64,000 nt of DNA from Zanthoxylum bungeanum (taxonomy: Eukaryota > Streptophyta > Magnoliopsida > Sapindales > Rutaceae), in NCBI GenBank assembly GCA_019454045.1, contig SKCR01025344.1:62001-126000 (forward strand), in the 5' to 3' direction. Every line of letters starts with the position of its first letter. Positions within the stretch are counted from its first letter, which is position 1. Positions 56,404-64,000 of this stretch are shown in pieces. Under the pieces are notes generated by a model. That model did no database searches. It was not told where the DNA came from and saw only the letters and a program-made list of their open reading frames with translations. The position numbers were made by a program, and so were the translations under genes.

Positions 56404-59400
56404 ATCTCCCACTTTGCCTATAGCCACTCACTCGAGTGTCTTACACCCGAACTATGTACGGTTGGCTCAAACTGCTGAAAAAATGATTTCGTCAGCGAAT
56501 TTGCATGATTATCGTCTGATGCAATTTATTCGATCATCACATCGCCACGATGTTTGATCCGAACGAATCAGATGAATAATCGAAGTATGTATTTGGATCG
56601 TGATGAGACCATTAATTCTTTAGCCTGTGCTGACGCCTAGCTCAGCTGCTAACAGAACTATATCTAATCTAATTAGATTTGTTTATTGACCCAGAAGGCT
56701 TTTATTGCCGCCTCAGCTGCAGCAATAACCCGCATTAGTTGTTTATTCGGTAACAGTATCTTGCTTGGATGATTTCCAGCTCACTGTACCGTTATTCAAA
56801 CTTTGTAGTACCGTTTGTGACTTATAGTCGTTTTATCGGTTAGGAAACTTGCTACAGTGATCCAAGTCACTTCAAGTTCTCCATCTCCATAGACTAAGAC
56901 AACATCCTTAGTTCTCTAAGATACTAACGGATGTTCTTAACATCAATCCAGTGACTATCACTTGGATTGGCCTATTTTGACTTCATATGCTTTGTATGAG
57001 ACACCAGGTAGCGTACATTTTTCAATGTACGATTCCACGGAGAGTTTTCGAAAGCTAAGCTTTCGCCGATTATTATTATGGGAATATCATTTCCAAGAAA
57101 TGACATATTATCATTATTTTTATAGGACAGCCACTGTCAGTGCGCTCCCACTAACCCTCTTATATACACAAGAATCTTTTCGTTTTGAATTAAATTATAA
57201 AACTATTATGATTACATCAAAATGATAATTCCTAGAACCTAATGCTTGCTTCAATCCAAACATGGATCTAATAACCCGCAAACCTTGTTTGCTAGATTTG
57301 GTACGACAAAATCAGAAGGATGTTATAAACATCCTCCGAAAGGTTTCCTTTTCAGGAAAGCGATTTTCCCGTTAAGCTGTCATATCTCATACATGAAACA
57401 CGCAGCTTTAGCAAGCATTATCCAAATGGATTTACCATGGCAGAAGGTAAAAGGTTGAATCGTAATCAACGCAATGTTGATAACGATACCTTTCCTCTAA
57501 AAGCCTACCTTTACATGTTGGTATGTTGCCATCCATGTATGTCTTCCTTGAAGACTTATAAAGTACCAGTAGGCACAATGCCTTGCGGTACATCAACTAG
57601 TATCCAAATTGGTTGATATACATGGAATACAATTCGGATTCCCTAGGATAACCTACAATTGGCACTTATCCAATTTGGGTTTTAGTTTGGTATCATCCAA
57701 ACATATGCCTAGCATACCCAAATTTACAGGAATGAGAAACCCAGTTTCTTTCCCGTTCATATCTAATATGAATTCTGTCTAACAGATTTTTATGGAACCT
57801 TATTCTAAATAAGTTCTTGCACTGTTTAAAGCTTATCCGTTGAAGGAAATGTTAGCTCAGAGCGACTCATGATTAGCCTTATCATGTATAACATGATTCG
57901 GTTACTCAGTTCAGAAACACCGTCAACTTGACGTGTTCCGGGAGGAGTCCTCTTTGAAAGAATACTATACTCTTTCAAGTATATAAGAAACTTTGCTTAA
58001 GTATTTTCCATTACGGTCTTACTATGACGGTATAATACTTTAGCCAATCTGTTTGTCTATTTAGTGTCGAAACTCTAAAAGTTTCCGATTTGTGTTCTCA
58101 AAAGAAAACATAACCATAATGCGATGCCACATCCGAAAGGTCACGAAATATTCATATCCACCTCTAGCCTAGCTAGATATGGGCCCACTTGCTTCACTAT
58201 GAACTAGGGCTAACAGATAGGTGGCTTTTACACTTTTACCAAGTAAATGTGTTTTAGGCACTTTGCCCAATAAACTAGATTCGTAGACTTTATTTGACTG
58301 GAATCAAATCAGTCCTAGTACCCACTATTCAAAAGTGGGATATACGAGTCTTGTCTGATTGTGTCCCAAACAACAATGCCACAAATTAGTTTCTTTGATC
58401 AAATCAGTTTGAGCTATTGTTTGTCATGTTATACGTTTGAGATTATTTATATTCAAAATATAAATGTTGTTATATCACATCAAATGTGTTTATCTCAATA
58501 TCATCTTTATATAATGAAAACACTTTAGTGTTCTAGAATATAAAGGTTCACCCGCATAGGTTAAACACTGATATGGAGATAATGTATCTAGTCAAACTAG
58601 TTACATTATAACAGTTTACTAATTTAAGTACACACATAAGGGTAGTTCTTAAAGTTAGGTATCTACGGTTGAAAACAACGACTTTTGTCCCGTATCCAAT
58701 TCGCAAAGAAATCTCTATTGAAGTCAGTATCCTGTTCAAAACAGATTCTGAACATCAATATATATTTATGTACCACACTAAGTATTTAAAATCCAATTTT
58801 AATACCAGTAGTGAATATAATGATGACAAACATATTTAAAGTCGGAGCCTTGCACCGTCTTTAATTCCTTCATGTCTGCTTTGTTCAAACGGCAGTCACG
58901 CTTCCGCGATCCCGTTTGCCATAATTTTAGCAGACATTTTGGGATATGTCCTATATCTTCCTAGAAGATTATAATGATTTTGCCTTTGCCCTTTTCACAT
59001 TCCGGTAGCCTTTGGCCAAGCCTCGGGTTTCTAGAATATCGAAGTAAGGTGCGACTAGCGATACTTGTCTAATTGCGAACTTTGACTTTATCTCCTTGAG
59101 AATAGTCATTAACTCTCCAAGAGTTATCAATTGCAATTTTAGTACTTCTAAAATCCAAAGATAGATTTATGAGGATCTTCAATTTTCTTTATCATACTTT
59201 AAGGATCTAATCCTTAGTTCTGATTCAAAATTAAGGAGTCTACTGCGACAAGCTTAATGGATTAAGCACTAAAGTTATCATCACATAATCTTCCAAAGAT
59301 TACGCTCTACTATTTGCTTAACTCCGGGCTTAGGCATAATATGTTATTTTATCAAATAAAGTTATTATTATTTTCCAAGACCATCCTGAAATTTTATTCC

Positions 59401-59460
59401 CAATTTTGAAAATTAAACTATTTAAATACATTTTCCCTAGGATTATGTATTAACGTCAAT
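56404..59460 (-). pseudogene. Decayed pol and gag of copia 2
   Basis: Traces in copia order on the minus strand: RNase H and RT from 56404 to about 57470 (for example the LKQA..S region near 57240 and the matching EDVYMQ-type stretch near 57330), integrase near 57650-58300, pre-integrase 58739-58548 and a gag zinc-knuckle remnant near 58890. No open frame longer than about 90 codons has family motifs. Stops and indels in the integrase region are shared with copia C. Confidence 0.8.
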
Positions 59461-61793
59461 CTTTCAATTTTTACTTGATTTTAATAGTCCAACTATTTAA
59501 TCAACGATTTCGGTACAATTTATTATAATGATTACAATAGTCCAACTATTTAATCAACTATAATTTAATAGATTAAAATCAATATATTGATTACTATAAT
59601 CCAATTATAAAATCAACTATAAATGAATAGTTTGAATATAGTCCAACTATTTATTAAAACAACATTTAAATATTAGTCCAACTAACATTTAATTTATTTG
59701 ACGAATGATATTTAAATGAGCGCGTATGGCAAGTAATTAAACGAGTATTGCAAATTCAATTCTTGCCTCCCAATATTTTTCGGCGAGCCTCTAACCCTCT
59801 GTCGAGTACTCGGGAAAACGCGTTTCCTAGTGGGCTAGGATCCCGTTAAATATCACACAATCTTGACTTTGGCCAACAAATTGTATGATAATTAACTAGG
59901 TAGATCTCTAAGATTAATTGGATCCAATCCAATTCCTAGATCTGGTAGGGGGACATCCAAGTCTGAAACATATATCTTATATGCCAATACATCCAATGTA
60001 TTACCTAACCTTTTTCCTCTGAATCAACTAAGCCTTGGCTTTGGCACAACAAACTTAGTGATCCCAGTTAAGCGCGACCCATTGACCATGGAAAGCTTCG
60101 TAATCAATGTCGATGGACAAGAAGTGGTCTTGACTTGGCCAACAAACCACAACTTGGACAAGACACCAATATGGAATAAAGCCTCGTGATTCAAACACAT
60201 CCTCGACGGACAAAGGCCTTGACTTTGGCCAACAAGTTAATGCCAGTCTCGGATCTTGAGTGAGAATCACTAAATGGAAGGAAAGACGCTTAATATTGTT
60301 TGAGGGTTTTTCGCGTGCAAATTGGCAACCAATTTATTATCTTTGTTAAGGTCTCATCATCATACACCCTTAAACATGCATTCTAAACACATAATAAAGC
60401 GCATATGTAAAATAATAATGATGTGGATGGATAATTTACACATTGATCCTAGATCAAATCTCTCCATTTCTCTCTCCAGCCGCAACATGTATTACTTCTA
60501 CCTGTTACACTACACACTTCTAAAGAAACCTCATTTACATTGAGAGGAATAGGTGAGAAGAGAATACAAATAAATGAGAGGTGATAAGGCTAGACACGCA
60601 GGTCCAATTTAATAAATCAAATTTATTACAACAATTTCTAAAACTGTCCCACCATCTAATATCCATCCGATATAGATTATTCATGCATCGCAACCATGTA
60701 TTCACACAAGCATGTTATCAATCAATCTAATCAAATTAATTAATCTGATAATTAGTGATCATCCAATGTTCAAACAATGATTTGATTTTGCTCGAGTCAA
60801 ACTCATTTTGCGAATAAGTACTCAAAGTACGAATTCTCGAATTAAATTAAACTACATCATTAAATCCAATTTAATATGCATTCAACTCTAATTCGCATAT
60901 TAATTCCAAATTAAATAATACACTTTAATAATGAACTTTTACGACTTAAATTCCAAATTTAATCGCAACGGGTCTCACAAAGCCCGATTAACGTCCAACG
61001 TCAATTAATTAAAGTCCATGGGCTTTTAATTAATTTCTTAAGGTGTGGACTTTTGTTCAACTCTGGTCAAACCGAATAACCAAAATCCAATCCGGGAGTT
61101 ACCCAATAAGCCATAAATCAATTTTGGCCCATTAGGCCCAATTAAACTTTAAAGGTCCATTAAGTCGCATTTGGGCTTTATGGATGCGGTTTTGGGCCCA
61201 ATTGGATCCAATCCAATTTTCCTAAACCCAACTTTGTACAACAAAGCCCAAAGCCCATTTACAACATCAAAGCCCAAATCCAATTTTAAGGCCCAAATAA
61301 TTAAATTCCAAAATCCAATTTTCCCAATTTAATTACCAAAGTGTATAACATGATTAATTACCCAAATTAACATTTCTAAAAACATCATATACACAATTAA
61401 TCATGCTCATTTTCATCATCACATGTCCAACACATTTTGATTAAAATCAAACCCAATATACATGCTATAACTCTCGGCCAAGGGAGGGGATTTGTGTCCG
61501 ATTCGAATTCAATCCAATTAATTCCACAATCGACATTAAATCACATTCCCGAATGATTCTAACTCATCCAATGAATCAAAAATCAAAAAATCCAAGACAT
61601 TTTAGGGCTATTAGTATTCGGCCAACACCACCAAAATTGGGGAAAAATGTTCCAAACATATTTTGATCAAATTGATCCAATCAATCATCAATTCAACATG
61701 ATTTAAGCATATTCAAACATCCAATTTAATCAAATCATGCTCAAAATCAATTTACCCAATTTTAAGCCCTAAACTTTTTCATGCTCAAACCTT
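59461..61793 (-). other. Copia 2 leader
   Basis: Non-coding. At 59465-59700 an AT-rich array of agtccaactatttaatcaac variants is repeated four to six times; copy C has the same near 32345-32610. Four ttgactttggccaacaa motifs lie at 59861-60235. The stretch 60930-61330 is rich in aagcccaatt words. Confidence 0.75.
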
Positions 61794-61806
61794 GCTCTAG
61801 ATGCCA
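61794..61806 (-). other. Primer binding site of copia 2
   Basis: Minus strand TGGCATCTAGAGC, one base inside the LTR. Met-type site with the family-specific extra T and a T-to-C change. Confidence 0.8.
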
Positions 61807-61807
61807 T

Positions 61808-63839
61808 TGTTGGTTTCTATTAAGGTCCCAAGATCAATAATAAGCATGAATCAAGTGCGAATACAAATCGAAGAAGTTGCGAAATACTCACATCGATCGG
61901 TTGAGTGACGCAGAGGCAACAAAATCTGATTTTTCTGTCTTCCTTCACTGCTCGGCAGTGAGCAGTTCACAGCCCTATATTTTCTATTTTTGAGCTCCTC
62001 GAACAAGCTCCAAGCTTCGTCGAATGGTTCCGGACTCATGGGTGGACTTCTCTATCACCTTCGCATGTCTCGTAAGTGTGCTAGCACTTGTGATTTTGCC
62101 ACAAAATCCACTCTTGGCTTCCCACTGCACATGGCAGTAACCAAAAACCAGTGAGGTTTTTACACAGCCCCTTGGGCGTGTTTTGGAAGAAAAAAAAAAT
62201 AGAGAAGATGATAGAGAGGAGAGAAAAAGTGTATTAAATTTGTTTTCTAAAAACCAAATAAACATATACCATTTTTCTCTTTCAAAAGTCAAGCCATAAA
62301 TGGCTCCAACCACTCCCATCACACAATCACATCAACCACAAGTTGTCAAGTCACATCACTCAAAGTGACAAGTGATTTGACGCTTGATGTGATGCTATAT
62401 GCGACTAGCGATTTGACGCTTGATTTGACTTGCGTGCCGCACTCGAATTCGAAATGCGAATGCGCTCGTAAATACTCCTGGGCTCGGGTTCGCTAATTCC
62501 AAATTAACGAATTTTCCGTTGCGTTATAATTAAATGATTATGCCTAGCGAAATCACTATTCATGTCGCTAACGAATTAATTCTAAATTAATTCGTTTGCC
62601 CGAATTAAAATCTAATTTTAATTCTGCGTCGAAATCTAATTTCGTTTAATATATCAAATATATTAATTAATCGATTAATTCCAAATTAATCGTTATCTCT
62701 CTTTAATGATATTTTATCCCAGATAAAATATCTCCGCAATTAATCCCAGATTAATTTTCTCTCTCTTCTAATTAATCCCAGATTAATATAGAGTGCGAGT
62801 CATACGTCATCGGTGAATATTTGGGAAGCGACCCATGAGATCCCCAGATATGTTGGCAGTAAATTCGGTCGTCAGACTATCCGAACACGTAAGTACCTCA
62901 TACTACGTTTATACCGATTTACAAGACAAGGTTGGCCTCTATCAAAGCGCCATGCCTTCCCAATTCTCCAGAAATATCCTTACAAGAATAAAGGATCTAT
63001 ATCATGCGTAGTATACGTAGTATTGCGTATTTCTGTCCAGTATTGAATGATCACGTGCTAGGCCTGGGGCTGGAATTGTGTCTGCCCCGTACGAAGCACA
63101 TGTCGGATGTCTGGTGACTAGTCTCTATAATCGGATAAACATGACCTAGTCATAATATCCCGATAGCTGCAGCATTTAAGAGAACCAGTCACGTATCTTA
63201 CGTGACCATCATCTTCATATGATTGGAGTGACACTTCCGTCTTGACATCACACCCAATACACTATGATTCTCAATATACCCAGCATTGGCGTACACAGAA
63301 CCTGTTAAAGCCCTGGACGACCTCAACCAAAGTATATTGATTGTCGTAAGTATTAGCGGTGTAAGTCTCAGGTTAAGACCAAATACACCTACCCTGATTT
63401 CGGACTTCCATAGACATATAGTCATACTACCAATGGAATTCCGAGGGGTCTATCCAGAGCGAAGTTATTTCCCGTACCATCGGTAAAACACAACCTCCTA
63501 TTACACTTGCATGAGTATCTTATACCCAAATATATAAGAACTATGTCGTTGTGCCCTCACAACACGCACAAGTGTAATACTAGTCTTTTACGCATTCATC
63601 GATGTCCAATCTCGATATGCTCTAACTAGGGATATTTAATGATTTATCCTTCGTGGACTGATACTGTCTCATATCATTCTCCGTCCCGGAACAAATCATA
63701 GGGACCTCTCATCATTTATACATCTAGGTGATCTAATCATAAATTATAAGAGTGCAATCTCCTTTGTCACATAGTTAATTTGTACAACAACACCATGATC
63801 TGTACAAATAGTGACGCTATGGGTCATAATTGTCCAACA
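61808..63839 (-). mobile_element. Copia 2 5' LTR
   Basis: 2032 bases. Palindrome cluster at 62572-62787. Same landmarks as the left LTR. Confidence 0.92.
62572..62787 (-). repeat. Palindrome cluster, copia 2 5' LTR
   Basis: Seven perfect or near-perfect palindromes: CGAATTAAT-TCTAA-ATTAATTCG (62572-62594), AATTAAAAT-CTA-ATTTTAATT (62603-62623), CGAAAT-CTA-ATTTCG (62630-62644), CGATTAAT-TCCAA-ATTAATCG (62672-62692), GATATTTTATC-CCA-GATAAAATATC (62708-62732), AATTAATC-CCA-GATTAATT (62738-62756), and AATTAATC-CCA-GATTAAT (62770-62787). Confidence 0.93.
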
Positions 63840-64000
63840 GTCCCTTACTTATGCCAGTATAATGGATGGGTTCACACAATGGTATAGCCAAGTCTTATGC
63901 AGTTCATGCAAGATAATTCAAATAAACACACAAATTTGCACACCCATAAACATTAATATAAATAAAAGCAAATTAAACTAAGAAACACAAGGGGATAACA
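63840..64000 (-). mobile_element. LARD2 5' LTR, continuation to the window edge
   Basis: gtcccttacttatgccag and the following text match 37686-37850. The first five bases are the right target copy of copia 2. Confidence 0.9.

Larger units (their letters stand above)
54371..63839 (-). mobile_element. Copia copy 2 (long-LTR, pol decayed)
   Basis: LTRs at 54371-56403 and 61808-63839 begin TGTTGG and end CCAACA, and the element is flanked by gtcca and gtccc (63840-63844); the uninterrupted LTR at 37686 has gtccc. Primer site at 61794-61806 (minus TGGCATCTAGAGC). The 5.4 kb interior holds only scattered gag and pol traces. It is the latest visible insertion at this place, since it splits the LARD2 LTR. 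Confidence 0.92.
37478..64000 (-). mobile_element. LARD2: gag-only element, relative of LARD1, runs off the window
   Basis: Left LTR 37478-39536 and right LTR from 54158. The primer binding site at 54138-54155 puts it on the minus strand. The interior holds a long minisatellite, an antisense ORF, a deleted gag and a leader with hairpin units. Copia 1 (40906-50526) splits the minisatellite and copia 2 (54371-63839) splits the right LTR. No pol. The layout parallels LARD1 but the LTRs differ strongly outside a few blocks. Confidence 0.88.

Noticed and set aside
1..64000. Host genes, tRNA, rRNA
   Set aside because: Read on both strands; every coding similarity belongs to retrotransposons. No rRNA text and no cloverleaf with proper A and B boxes was found.

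Overview
This window is a block of nested plant LTR retrotransposons. I found no convincing host gene, tRNA or rRNA. It carries Ty1/copia and Ty3/gypsy (Athila-type and Tat-type) protein remnants, LTRs of about 0.9 to 3 kb, primer binding sites of plant LTR-element form, AT-rich spacers and insertions inside insertions. That points to a repeat-rich heterochromatic stretch of a large-genome flowering plant. The species cannot be named from this. All element coding regions are broken by stops, frameshifts or deletions, so the set looks non-autonomous.

Layout. 1-2235: LTR and leader fragment of a Ty1/copia family (copy D). 2236-3955: inverted LTR of an Athila-type family. 3956-21491: a minus-strand Tat-type gypsy element (Tat1; gag, PR, RT, RH, second RNase H, INT, one LTR) split by a complete 10.2 kb minus-strand gag-only element, LARD1 (8778-18989), with 3 kb LTRs and a perfect ctagg target duplication. 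21492-26153: Athila A, without pol but with an intact acidic ORF and an env-position ORF. 26154-30660: Athila B, with gag, protease and the integrase tail but no RT. 30661-34475: copia copy C, with decayed pol. 34476-35529: a second Athila LTR. 35530-36387: part of an inverted LTR of another Athila-like family. 36388-37477: a Tat pol fragment (Tat2).

37478 to the window end: LARD2, a relative of LARD1. Its left LTR is 37478-39536. Its long minisatellite is split by copia copy 1 (40906-50526). An antisense ORF and a deleted gag follow. Its right LTR is split by copia copy 2 (54371-63839, 5-bp target duplication) and resumes at 63840.

The most interesting signals are structural rather than coding. 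(1) Every long copia LTR carries a run of six to eight short, near-perfect palindromes with a TGG/TAG-type centre, and paired substitutions between copies keep the arms complementary. (2) The LARD leaders carry tandem units, each able to form a hairpin with a conserved 18-nt loop, between primer binding site and gag, where packaging signals lie. (3) The Tat1 3' region has four hairpins of one design with compensatory arm changes. (4) Two independent copia copies share the same disabling pol changes, which implies that a dead element was mobilised in trans. (5) Athila A has an intact acidic ORF with an internal repeat where pol should be.
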